The notes under the pieces are model-generated. The model saw only the letters and a list, made by a program, of their open reading frames with translations. It was not told the DNA's origin and made no database searches. Below, piece by piece: positions 27,150 through 35,831 of a DNA stretch of 64,000 nt. Made by a program: the position numbers and the translations under genes. Source of the stretch: Aurantimonas endophytica (GTDB lineage: Bacteria > Pseudomonadota > Alphaproteobacteria > Rhizobiales > Rhizobiaceae); NCBI RefSeq assembly GCF_014196845.1, contig NZ_JACIEM010000004.1, forward strand, positions 186,001 to 250,000, given 5' to 3'. Every line of letters begins with the position of its first letter. The first letter of the stretch is position 1.

Positions 27150-29492
27150 TTGAAGGCAACCAGGTTGCAGCATGAGGCCGCGACACAAGCGCCGTTGAGC
27201 CGAGATACGTTGGACAAGGTCTGGCTCGATCAGATCGACCTTGCGCTTCGCCTTGCTCCCTACACGATTGTCACGGGCCTGACGGTCTCGATCATCGTCT
27301 GCTACTTTTTCTGGCAAGAATCGACCGTGGCGTACGTCGTCGGCCTGCAGGTGGTCATCCTTGGGCTGGCCTGCGTCGGATTCTACGCGTGCGCATCCTG
27401 GCAGCGCGGACGGCTGAACTCGCTCGCTGTCCCGATCAGGCTCATCCGAGAGCGCATAGTCGTGGTGGCGGCCCTTGCCGGTGTGGCACTCGCTTCGATC
27501 CCGGTGGTGCTGTTCAACAGCGCGGATGCTGACGGGCAACTGCTCATCGCCGCGACATGTGCCGGCCTGATCGCGACGGGAATCTGCATAGGCTTCATTC
27601 CGGCGGCCGGAATCGTCTATTCCGGCTGCATCATCGCCGGCTCCTTCATCGCGCTGGCGATGACGGGCAAGCCCTTCTTCATCATCATCGCGATCCTGCT
27701 GGCGATCTATTCGTTTTTCATCGTCGCGACGATCGTCCAGATCAGCAGGCTGGTCAGCCTCCGGGCCATCGTTCAGGTCGATCTCGACCGGCAGAGGGAA
27801 GTCAGCGGCCTCCTTCTCAATGACTTCGAACAGAACTCCAGCGACTGGCTTTGGGAAACCGACGCCCTTGGACGAATCCGGTCGCCATCAGCCAGGTTTG
27901 CGGAGGTCGCCCAGTCCGATCCGGGGGATCTTGCGTCATCTCTTTTCGAGAGCCTCGTGACGCCGAAGTCCGATCAGCGATCCGTGGCCGCGACGTATCT
28001 CCTGTCGGCGTTTCGGGAGCGACGCCCCTTCCATCGCATCAGCATTCCCGTGCATATCGGACGGGAGACCCGCTGGTGGGCTCTGACCGGCAAACCAATT
28101 CACGACAGGCAGCAACGGTTTCTCGGCTTTCGGGGCATCGGTTCGGATGTCACGCTCCAGCACGAGTACCTGGCCAAGCTCGATCATCTCGCCAACCACG
28201 ACCTCCTGACGGGTCTGCCGAACCGTCGACACTTCGAGAAGATCGTCGCGGACGCGCGGAGCGCGCTGCTCGACCGGCCGGGCGGACCAGGCTTCGCGGT
28301 CTTGTGCCTCGACCTGGACCGCTTCAAGCAGGTCAACGATACCTTCGGGCATGCGGTGGGCGACCATCTGCTGCGAAAGATCGGCGAGCGGCTTGAAGCC
28401 TTCGTCGGCCCCGATCTGGTGGTTTCGAGATTCGCCGGCGACGAGTTTGCGATCATCCATTTCGCATCGGATCCGGCGCTTAACGCGGGCCTTGCCGAAA
28501 GGATCGTCCAAAGTCTGCAGACGCCCTTCGAATTCGACAACCTCTATCTCGACGTCGGCGTCAGCATCGGCATCGCGATCGCGAATGATGCGATGACGTC
28601 GGAGGAGGTGCTGCGCAAGGCGGACGCCGCACTGTACCGGATGAAGGATGACGGTGGTGGAAGCTACGGGCTGTACACGCCGTCGATGGACCAGCACAAG
28701 GAAGAGCGCGCGGTCCTCATGGGAGAACTGCGCGGCGCTCTCGATCGCGGCGAATTCGCCCTGCATTACCAGCCGCTCGTGTCAGCCGATACCGGCGAGC
28801 CGAACGGCTTCGAAGCCCTGATGCGCTGGCAGCATCCCCTGCACGGCGACGTGCCGCCGTCCGAGTTCATCGTGCTGGCAGAGGAGACCGGGAGCATCCT
28901 GGCGCTCGGCGAATGGAGCTTGCGGAATGCATGCCACTTCGCAGCGACCTGGCAGGACCGCACCCTGTCGGTCGCCGTCAACATCTCGACAGTGCAGATC
29001 CGTCATTCCAACCTCGTCGAGATCGTCGCTCGGGCGCTCTCGGATTCCGGGCTGGAGCCATCGCGGCTCGAGCTGGAAATCACCGAAACAGCGTTCCTGG
29101 CGACGACCAACGAAGCCATGAGCGTCATCGAGAGCCTTCGACGGCTGGGCGTGAGACTCGCACTGGATGATTTCGGCACCGGCTACTCCAGCCTGAGCTA
29201 CCTGAAGAAACTGCCGGTCGACAAGATCAAGATTGACCAGAGCTTCATTGTCGACCTGCCCGACGTCTCGAGCGACGTGAGCATCGTCAAGGCGATCGTC
29301 GAGCTTGCGCGGACGCTGGGGATGACGACAACCGCCGAAGGCGTGGAGACGGTCGCGCAGCGCGACTGCCTGCGGCAGATCGGGTGCCCGGAGTTCCAAG
29401 GCTATCTGTACGGAAAGCCGGCCGACGAGGAAGCGACCATGCAGATGATCGCGAGGCAATCGAGACGGTTCGAGCCTCGGGTGGTGGCCTGA
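27150..29492 (+). CDS. Membrane PAS-GGDEF-EAL protein (c-di-GMP turnover)
   Basis: Protein of 780 residues. The N-terminus has about six membrane helices (35-215, e.g. YTIVTGLTVSIIVCYFFW). A PAS-like region follows (about 225-335, SDWLWETDALGRIRS), then GGDEF (about 345-505) and EAL (about 520-770). The GGDEF signature reads RFAGDEF (A429-F433), with Ala for the first Gly, so cyclase activity is uncertain. The EAL domain looks intact: E555-A-L557, ITETAFL, DDFGTGYSSL and TAEGVET, so c-di-GMP hydrolysis is likely. The start is a TTG at 27150; no Met occurs until well inside the membrane part, so TTG or another non-ATG start is required. Confidence 0.85.
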   Translation: MKATRLQHEAATQAPLSRDTLDKVWLDQIDLALRLAPYTIVTGLTVSIIVCYFFWQESTVAYVVGLQVVILGLACVGFYACASWQRGRLNSLAVPIRLIRERIVVVAALAGVALASIPVVLFNSADADGQLLIAATCAGLIATGICIGFIPAAGIVYSGCIIAGSFIALAMTGKPFFIIIAILLAIYSFFIVATIVQISRLVSLRAIVQVDLDRQREVSGLLLNDFEQNSSDWLWETDALGRIRSPSARFAEVAQSDPGDLASSLFESLVTPKSDQRSVAATYLLSAFRERRPFHRISIPVHIGRETRWWALTGKPIHDRQQRFLGFRGIGSDVTLQHEYLAKLDHLANHDLLTGLPNRRHFEKIVADARSALLDRPGGPGFAVLCLDLDRFKQVNDTFGHAVGDHLLRKIGERLEAFVGPDLVVSRFAGDEFAIIHFASDPALNAGLAERIVQSLQTPFEFDNLYLDVGVSIGIAIANDAMTSEEVLRKADAALYRMKDDGGGSYGLYTPSMDQHKEERAVLMGELRGALDRGEFALHYQPLVSADTGEPNGFEALMRWQHPLHGDVPPSEFIVLAEETGSILALGEWSLRNACHFAATWQDRTLSVAVNISTVQIRHSNLVEIVARALSDSGLEPSRLELEITETAFLATTNEAMSVIESLRRLGVRLALDDFGTGYSSLSYLKKLPVDKIKIDQSFIVDLPDVSSDVSIVKAIVELARTLGMTTTAEGVETVAQRDCLRQIGCPEFQGYLYGKPADEEATMQMIARQSRRFEPRVVA

Positions 29493-29517
29493 CCTCGCGA
29501 CAGCGGCGGCGAAGGGA

Positions 29518-31386
29518 TCAGCCGGCCATTCGCGATCCGTCCTGAACCGAAGGGACCGTGCTCTCCGGGCGGTTGGATGGCCAGAACGGCAGGAAGCCCC
29601 GGATGATGTCCCCGGGAATGTCGAGCGGCTTGAAGCTCTCTCTGTCCACGAACATCAGCGCCTGCTCCCCGCGACCCAGCAGACCATGGCGATCGCTCAG
29701 GATCTCATGTCCGAGCGTGACGAACTTGCGATTGTGACGCGCGATCCGGACCCTGATCGTGACAGGCTCGAACTCGGCGATCTCCCTGCGGAAATCGTGC
29801 TCGAACGACTTCGTCAGTACGAGATATCGCGTGGTCCCGAGATCGAAATTCGGCATGCAGGCGTTGAAGAACAGCTCGCGGGCCTTGCCCACCCATCGGA
29901 CGTAATTGGCGAAGTAGACGTTTCCGACGGAATTGGTGTCGTCATAGGTGGGGGTGACCTGCATGACGAACCACTGGCCGTCGAAGCCGTAGGCGGGCGT
30001 GGTGTTGCTGTTCGCGGTCGCCATGGCTCCCGGCGAGACGGCATGGGCTGGCCCATCGGCGGATGTTTCACCGCCGGTGTCGCCCCGATCGATTGCCTTT
30101 GCGGCCATCTCCGCCGCCCGCGCCGGCAGAAGCGCCGACCGTTCGCCCAGCATCGAGCGTATAGGCATCACCGCGCCGACCAGCGCGATCACGGTCGACA
30201 GCGGCACCAGGAACGGGATCCCTTCGCGATATCCGATGAAGAACACCAGCCCGGCGGCCACCCCGAAGAGATAGCAGGCGACAGAATCGAAACGGACGGG
30301 CCGAAGGATGCACTCGGCCAGCAGACAGGCGGTCGCCCCGACCAGAAGCGTGGCGTAGGGCATGATGTAGGCGGTCTGGGACAGTCCCATACCGCTCATC
30401 GTGACGGCTGCGGCGATCGCGACACCCAGCAGCCACAGCGGTGACGTCGCAGCCGCCAGCGGAACGAAGGCCAGAGCCGGATGCATGCTCTTGGCGAGGA
30501 GCGACGAAAGATACCAGCGCGCCGCGCAGTAGAAGCTGTCGATCGTGGAGATGGCGGCGATCGCTGCCCACACCGCGAGAGCAATGAGGCCTACTCCAAC
30601 GCCTTCTGCCGCGAACCGCGCTGCGACCGAACTCTGCGCACCGATCGCACCGTCCGTGCCGACGAGAATGTGCAGGCCGGCCGAACGCGACAGAACCGCG
30701 TTTGCGACCAGCAGTCCGAGGAAAATCAAGGCGCCGCCGACATAGGCCACCACCGCAGAGGAGCCGCTGCGGCGGATCTCGATGGCTCGCTGCCACTGTT
30801 GCAGATCGCCCCACGGGCCCAGCGCAAAGCCGACGAGAGTTGGGAGCAGGAAGGTCCAGACGGAGAGTGTCGCCGGCGTATCAACGGCGACCGCCGATAC
30901 GGGCGTCGGCGGCATGGTCGCCCATGCGATCGCGATCGCGGCCGCGGCAATGAAGAGGTAGCCGATATGGAGGAAGCTCAGCCGTCGAAGCGTGTTCGCG
31001 TGCCCGATGATGCAGGCAAGCGCCACGACGAGCCCGGTCAGGGCCAGCCTGGTGCTCGCATCGGCACCCGGAAACAGCAGCGGCCAGAAATACGTGCCGA
31101 GCGAGAACAGGGTGATGGCGACCGCTCCGGCCTGACAAAGCAGGAACAGCGAAACGAAACGGGGGCCGATCCTGCCGAACAAGGTCTCCGGATCGCGCCG
31201 ACGCGAGCCGAGAACGACCCCGAACAGGCCCAGGCCGCATGCATTCGCCAGGGCAAAGACCCAGAAGCCCGTCCATCCCTGAATCCACACGATGTGCATC
31301 GAGTAGAAGAAGCCCAGCCCCCACATCCAGGACAGGGAGACGGTTGGGGCCCAGCTCAACGAGCGGAGGAAACGAGATCGCGCCAA
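29518..31386 (-). CDS. Transporter-like membrane domain fused to a hotdog (4HBT) thioesterase
   Basis: Protein of 622 residues with two unrelated parts. Residues 1-420 hold about eleven membrane helices; TLVGFALGPWGDLQQWQRA and the helix pattern recall sodium:solute symporters. After a low-complexity linker (about 430-470), residues 475-600 form a hotdog thioesterase domain: YDDTNSVGNVYFANYVRW from 481, with the acid residue D482/D483 where YbgC-type acyl-CoA thioesterases have their catalytic Asp, then KARELFF. The start is TTG at 31386 behind a strong GAGGTGGG. The AT-rich sequence upstream is a likely promoter. It converges on the GGDEF/EAL gene. Transported substrate and acyl substrate are unknown. 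Confidence 0.75.
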   Translation of the reverse strand: MARSRFLRSLSWAPTVSLSWMWGLGFFYSMHIVWIQGWTGFWVFALANACGLGLFGVVLGSRRRDPETLFGRIGPRFVSLFLLCQAGAVAITLFSLGTYFWPLLFPGADASTRLALTGLVVALACIIGHANTLRRLSFLHIGYLFIAAAAIAIAWATMPPTPVSAVAVDTPATLSVWTFLLPTLVGFALGPWGDLQQWQRAIEIRRSGSSAVVAYVGGALIFLGLLVANAVLSRSAGLHILVGTDGAIGAQSSVAARFAAEGVGVGLIALAVWAAIAAISTIDSFYCAARWYLSSLLAKSMHPALAFVPLAAATSPLWLLGVAIAAAVTMSGMGLSQTAYIMPYATLLVGATACLLAECILRPVRFDSVACYLFGVAAGLVFFIGYREGIPFLVPLSTVIALVGAVMPIRSMLGERSALLPARAAEMAAKAIDRGDTGGETSADGPAHAVSPGAMATANSNTTPAYGFDGQWFVMQVTPTYDDTNSVGNVYFANYVRWVGKARELFFNACMPNFDLGTTRYLVLTKSFEHDFRREIAEFEPVTIRVRIARHNRKFVTLGHEILSDRHGLLGRGEQALMFVDRESFKPLDIPGDIIRGFLPFWPSNRPESTVPSVQDGSRMAG

Positions 31387-31706
31387 TTTAACCCACCTCG
31401 CGACCTTTTCCGGAACACTAAGCTAAATATATAAAATTTTAACTGTTGCACCAGAAATCATTTGGGCCGGATCATCGAATGATGTGGACATCCGTGAGAT
31501 TGCGTTCGGTCGGAGTGGCGAACCCGTAAATCGCTCACGGGCCGAAACCCTCCTTGCGAACCCGCGGCGGGCGCGACGCCGTATTCGGTTTGCCGACCGA
31601 TTCGAGCTTCTCCGACTGCCGGCAGCGGTTTCTCCAAGGCGGTTCAGGCCGAATAAGTCATCGCGGTGAGTTCCGAGGACCTGCCGTCTGACGGCCTTTG
31701 GCGCCG
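31387..31706. other. Intergenic stretch with AT-rich promoter region
   Basis: This 320-base gap contains TAAATATATAAAATTTTAAC at 31423-31442, the most AT-rich patch of the neighbourhood and a probable promoter for the minus-strand fusion gene. The rest (31450-31706) shows no gene or structure I could support. Confidence 0.45.
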
Positions 31707-32619
31707 TCAGGCCGGCGGCGCCCGTCGCTTCGGCAGGGCCACCAGCGAGCCGGCAAGGATCAACGGTGCGGCGATCAGGAACGCCCAGTCCGGAACCTCG
31801 GCGAAGAAGAGGGCACCGGCGGCGGCGGCCCACAGGATCGAGAGATATTCGAACGGCGCGAGGGCCGCGGCCTCCGCATGGCGGAAGGACAGCGTCATCA
31901 GGATATGCGCGATCCCGCCGGCAAGGCCGGCGCCGAACAGCAGCAGCGCCTGTTGCACATCGGGCATGACCCAGCCGAACGGCAGGGTTGCCAGACCCGC
32001 CAAGGCCGAAACGACGGCAAACCAGAAGGCGATCGCGCCTGCCTTTTCACCGGCCAGGGTCAGGCGGCGGACCTGGATCAGCGCGCCGGCGGTAAGGAAC
32101 GCCGTCGCCAACCCCAGCAGAAGGCCGAGAAGCGCACCATCGGCCAGGTTGCCAGAAAGAGCCGGCAGGCAGAAGGCGGCACCGCCGCAAAGGCCGAGAA
32201 GGATGCCGCCGATGCGTCGCGGGCCGAGACTTTCCCCCAGGAGCGCCCATCCGAGAAGCGCCAGCATCACCGGGGCCAGATAGGACAGAAAGCGTCGCTT
32301 CCGCGAGCGGGAGAAGGCTGATCGTGGCGAAAGCGGTGAACATGGCGCAGGCTCCCATGAGGGAGCGCGCGACATGGCCGAGCGGTCGGCGCGTGGCAAG
32401 CCCTTGCGGGAAGTCGCCGCTCCACCACAAGAACAGCGCCAAGGGCAGCAGGGCCACCGCGGAGCGGAAGAACACCATCTGCCCGAGCGGCACCGAACCG
32501 CTTAGGGCCTTGATGCAGACGCCCATCCCCGCGAAGGCCAATGTGGAGCCGATGCGCAGCCAGATGCCGAGGGTCTCATCGGCGATTTGAGGGCGAGACT
32601 CGTCGCGTGCGGCGCTCAA
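31707..32619 (-). pseudogene. DMT (EamA) permease broken by a one-base frameshift
   Basis: Two overlapping frames encode the two halves of one EamA protein. The N-terminal half (IGSTLAFAGMGVCIKALSGS to LLPLAEATL) starts at a TTG (32619) that overlaps the stop of the ABC ATPase. The C-terminal half resumes as LSYLAPVMLALLGWALLGES and ends at 31707. Removing one A from AAA at 32289-32291 (a T in the coding strand) restores LAEATLLSYLAPV, a typical EamA helix, and gives a normal length of about 303 residues. It may be a true recent inactivation or a sequencing error. It is last in a four-gene row with the iron-type ABC importer. Confidence 0.82.
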
Positions 32620-33380
32620 TCGCTGCAAAACCGGATGTGCGGGCGGCCGGAGCCCGCAAGCTCGATCACCTCCGCCTCGATACGGAAGACGTTCTTGAGC
32701 AGAGCCTGGCTCAGAACGTCCGCCGGCGCGCCGCATTCGACCAGCGCGCCTTCCTGCATCACCGCGATCCGGTCGCAGAACATGGCGGCGAGGTTCAGAT
32801 CGTGCAGGGCCACGATGCTGGTCAGGTCGAGCTCGCGCACCATGCGCAGGATCTCGATCTGATGGTGGATGTCGAGATGGTTGGTCGGCTCGTCGAGGAA
32901 CATGACCGTGGGCGCTTGCGCCAGTGCCCGTGCGATATGGACCCGCTGGCGTTCGCCGCCGGAAAGCGTCTGCCAGGCCTGCGCGCGTCGCTGGTGCATG
33001 TCGACTCGCGACAGGGCAGCCGAAACGGCCGCCTCGTCGGCGGACGACCAGCCACCGAGGGCCGAGCGGTGCGGGGTGCGCCCCAGCCTGACCACGTCGC
33101 GGACGGACACGTTGGTATCGGTCGCGGCGTTCTGCTGCACGAAGGCGACCTGCCGCGCCAGGGTGCGGCGCGAGACCCCCGCAATGTCCCGGCCATTGAT
33201 CTCCACCCGGCCCGAGCTCGGGCGCTTCAACCCGGCGAGAAGGCGCAGCAGCGAGGATTTGCCCGATCCGTTCGGACCGATCAGCCCGAGCGTCTCGCCC
33301 CGGCGCACGGACAGGGAGACGTCGCGCACGATGGTCTTGCGGCCGACGCCCCAGACGAGATTGCCCGCGACGATCGTCAT
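32616..33380 (-). CDS. ABC transporter ATP-binding protein, iron/siderophore/cobalamin (FecE) type
   Basis: ATPase of 254 residues. Walker A GPNGSGKSS, Q-loop (QQN), signature LSGGERQRVHIARALAQ, Walker B VMFLDEP and H-loop ALHDLN are all present. The sequence resembles FecE/BtuD/HmuV partners of FecCD permeases. The ATG at 33380 overlaps the permease stop by four bases (ATGA), so it is translationally coupled. Together with the permease and the binding protein upstream it forms a complete type-II importer. The substrate (ferric siderophore, heme or a cobamide) cannot be decided; no Fur box or B12 element was recognised. Confidence 0.9.
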   Translation of the reverse strand: MTIVAGNLVWGVGRKTIVRDVSLSVRRGETLGLIGPNGSGKSSLLRLLAGLKRPSSGRVEINGRDIAGVSRRTLARQVAFVQQNAATDTNVSVRDVVRLGRTPHRSALGGWSSADEAAVSAALSRVDMHQRRAQAWQTLSGGERQRVHIARALAQAPTVMFLDEPTNHLDIHHQIEILRMVRELDLTSIVALHDLNLAAMFCDRIAVMQEGALVECGAPADVLSQALLKNVFRIEAEVIELAGSGRPHIRFCSD

Positions 33381-34417
33381 GCCTGGGGCCGCGAGCGATA
33401 AAGGATGAGGGCGAAGAACGGCACGCCGACAAGCGCCGTGACGACGCCGATGGGCACCGTCTGCTGGGTGACGACGACGCGCGACGCGATGTCCGCCAGA
33501 ACCATGAACACCGCCCCGACCGCCGCACAGGCCGGCAGCAGACGCAGATGCGTCGGTCCCACGACGTAACGGGCGGCATGCGGGACGACGAGGCCGACAA
33601 AGCCGATCGCGCCGACCATGCTGACGATCGTCGCCGTGATCATGGCGGTGACGGCGAACAACACCAGCCGGATGCGCGCCACCGGCACGCCGAGCGCCGC
33701 CGCATCCTCGTCGCCGAAGGTGAAGGCGTCGAGCGTGCGGGCCATCCACAGGCAGATGCCCAGACCCAGAACCACCACCACGATGAGAAGCTGGAAGTCG
33801 GGCCAGCGCACGCCGCCGAAGCTGCCGAGCAGCCAGAACATCACGTCGCGTGCCTGCTGGGCGTTGCCGGAAGTGGTGACGATGTAGGAGGTCAGCGCGT
33901 TGAAAAGCTGCGCGGCGGCGACGCCGGCGAGGATCGTATGGTTGGGTCCGCTCGTCGCACCGTTGGAAAGCACTGCGACGACGGCGAACGCAGCAAATGC
34001 GCCGGCGAAGGCGCCCATCGAAAGCGACAGGCCGCCCGCTCCGATGCCCAGGACGATCACGCAGACCGCCCCGGTAGAGGCGCCGGCGGAAACGCCAAGG
34101 ACGAAGGGTTCGGCCAGCGGGTTGCGCAACAGCGCCTGAAGGATGGCGCCGCAAAGCGCGAGCCCGGCGCCGGCAAGTGCGGCCACCAGCGCCCGACTGA
34201 GGCGCAGGTCCCAGATGACGCTTTCCTGGATCTGCGGAATGTCGGCGTTGGTCAGGCCGAGACCATTGGTGATGGCAAGCACCACCGTGCCGAGCCCGAT
34301 ACTGTAGTCGCCGATGGCGGTCGCCAGAGCGACTGCGAAGGCAAGGGCGACGAGAAACAGCGCCAGGAACAGGACGAGCCCTCCGGCTCCCCGTTCCGCT
34401 TCTTCGGGTGTCGTCAC
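33377..34417 (-). CDS. ABC transporter permease, FecCD family
   Basis: Inner-membrane permease of 346 residues with about ten helices. Family motifs include LRLSRALVAALAGAGLALCG, QALLRNPLAEPFVLGVSAGA, LLGSFGG and GAIGFVGLVVPHAAR, the last two facing the ATPase. A single permease gene implies a homodimer as in BtuC. It overlaps the binding-protein gene upstream and the ATPase gene downstream by four bases each, so the importer is one tightly packed operon. Substrate as for the ATPase: iron chelate, heme or cobamide. Confidence 0.92.
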   Translation of the reverse strand: MTTPEEAERGAGGLVLFLALFLVALAFAVALATAIGDYSIGLGTVVLAITNGLGLTNADIPQIQESVIWDLRLSRALVAALAGAGLALCGAILQALLRNPLAEPFVLGVSAGASTGAVCVIVLGIGAGGLSLSMGAFAGAFAAFAVVAVLSNGATSGPNHTILAGVAAAQLFNALTSYIVTTSGNAQQARDVMFWLLGSFGGVRWPDFQLLIVVVVLGLGICLWMARTLDAFTFGDEDAAALGVPVARIRLVLFAVTAMITATIVSMVGAIGFVGLVVPHAARYVVGPTHLRLLPACAAVGAVFMVLADIASRVVVTQQTVPIGVVTALVGVPFFALILYRSRPQA

Positions 34418-35436
34418 GGCAGATCGAGGATCCGCAGTTGCTCAGCGACCTGCTCGGCGCCGTAGATCGTGCGGATGCTCGGATTCATCGCGGCGCCGCT
34501 CATGACGACGATCCGTCCGGCCTTGACCGCGTCCATCTGGCTCACGGTCGGGTCGGACGTCAGATAGGCGATCTTCGCGTCGGCGTCGTCGAGTTCCCAG
34601 CGGTTGCGGTCCACCTGCGTGGCCACGAAGACGGTGGGATTGGCGGCCATGATGCCTTCCCAGCCGAGCGTCGGCCATTCGGCCTCGGTCTTCACCGCGT
34701 TCGACCCGCCCAGAATGTCGGCGATATAGCCCGACGGCCCGTTGCCGCCGCCCAGATAGGCGTCGTCGGCGGGTGAGGGGCTGGAGAACCAGAACAGGAA
34801 GGTCAGATCCTCCCGGTCCTCGAACTCGGCACGCAGGGCGGCCTCGCGCGCCTTGAAGTCCTCGATGAGAGCCGCTCCGCGGTCCGCCACGTCGAAGATC
34901 CGCGCCAGGTCCTCGATCTCCCTGTAGAGCAGGTCCATGGTCCACAATTCGCCGCGACTGCCATAGGCGTCATTGGCGTCCAGCGTCGTGGAGCAGGCGC
35001 TGGGCGACAGATAGGTCGGAATCTTGAGGCTTTCTAAATCTTCGCGCTTGGCGACCTTGCTGTCCGGCCCCATCAGCGTCGTCAGCATCGAAGCGACGAA
35101 GTCGGGCTGTCTCGACAGGACGGCCTCTAGCGTCGGGAACTCGACGGTCAGAACCTCGACCTTGTCGTTGGCGGCCTGAAGTTCGGGCAGCACCTTGTTC
35201 GGCCAGAAGGCGGTAGCGGCCATCCGGTCCTGCAGCCCCAGCAGCAGCATCACCTCGGCGCTGTTCTGCCCGAGCGCGACGGCCCGCTCGGGTGCCTGCT
35301 CGAACGTGACCTCCTGCCCGCAATTCTCGATCGTCAGCGGATAGGTCGTCGGCTCGGCCTGCGCCGACGTGCAAAGCACTGCCGCTGCAAGACCACCGAG
35401 CGCGACCAGACTCCTGTTCAGCATGTTCATGTCCAT
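34414..35436 (-). CDS. Periplasmic binding protein of the FecCD-type importer
   Basis: Protein of 340 residues with a signal peptide of about 27 residues (ending SAQA). The class-III (helical-backbone) binding fold shows TIENCGQEVTFEQAPERAVAL at the start, then RAVALGQNSAEVMLLLGLQD and the C-terminal WPTLGWEGIMAANPTVFVAT. It lacks a lipobox. It is first in the operon, followed with ATGA overlap by the permease. Three cysteines and Tyr/Arg residues could contact ligand, but no ligand is readable. An ATG two codons inside (MNMLNRS) is an equally good start. Confidence 0.88.
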   Translation of the reverse strand: MDMNMLNRSLVALGGLAAAVLCTSAQAEPTTYPLTIENCGQEVTFEQAPERAVALGQNSAEVMLLLGLQDRMAATAFWPNKVLPELQAANDKVEVLTVEFPTLEAVLSRQPDFVASMLTTLMGPDSKVAKREDLESLKIPTYLSPSACSTTLDANDAYGSRGELWTMDLLYREIEDLARIFDVADRGAALIEDFKAREAALRAEFEDREDLTFLFWFSSPSPADDAYLGGGNGPSGYIADILGGSNAVKTEAEWPTLGWEGIMAANPTVFVATQVDRNRWELDDADAKIAYLTSDPTVSQMDAVKAGRIVVMSGAAMNPSIRTIYGAEQVAEQLRILDLP

Positions 35437-35831
35437 TGTCCGCGAAGGAAAGCCCGATCTCCGTATTGCGGCGTGGCCCGGAAAACAAGAGTCGTGGTGT
35501 CAAGATAACGGCGGTCGCGCGAGCGGCCTGCGCCACGGCGGCGTGAGGAGCCCGGGCATGGGGCGTGTGGCTGGCCGGACCGGAAGCGGCTTCGTGACGG
35601 GCGGGATGCAGACGATCGACGGTGCCTTCCTCGCCCGACGCGATAAGGCGCGCGGGCCGTCTTCCCGAGCTTCCTCGACCGCCACGGTCCGACGACGCGG
35701 TTCCGATCCCGATTGCTTAGGCGCCGCAGGACACGGCGGCTGAGGTCAAGGCAGTCCGTCAGCTTCCGGGTTGGCGGGCAGCGAAAGCCGCCCGCCCGCT
35801 GCCGACGGACTGCATCCCGGATAAGGCGGCT
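35437..35831. other. Intergenic stretch between the ABC importer operon and the SMP-30 gene
   Basis: These 395 bases should contain the promoter of the importer operon. I looked on the minus strand for a cobalamin riboswitch core or Fur box and found neither convincingly. The only clear structure is the large hairpin at 35751-35813, listed separately. Confidence 0.5.
35751..35813. repeat. Large two-part hairpin downstream of the SMP-30 gene
   Basis: Outer arms GCAGTCCGTC (35751-35760) and GACGGACTGC (35804-35813) pair perfectly over 10 bp. Inside, GGCGGGC (35773-35779) and GCCCGCC (35790-35796) form a second perfect stem. There is no T tract on either side, so it is not a classical terminator. 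It may end the SMP-30 transcript or be a solitary palindromic repeat. Confidence 0.55.

Noticed and set aside
35437-35750. Cobalamin riboswitch or Fur box before the FecCD-type importer
   Set aside because: No B12 box or conserved core could be aligned on the minus strand, and no 19-bp Fur palindrome was seen.
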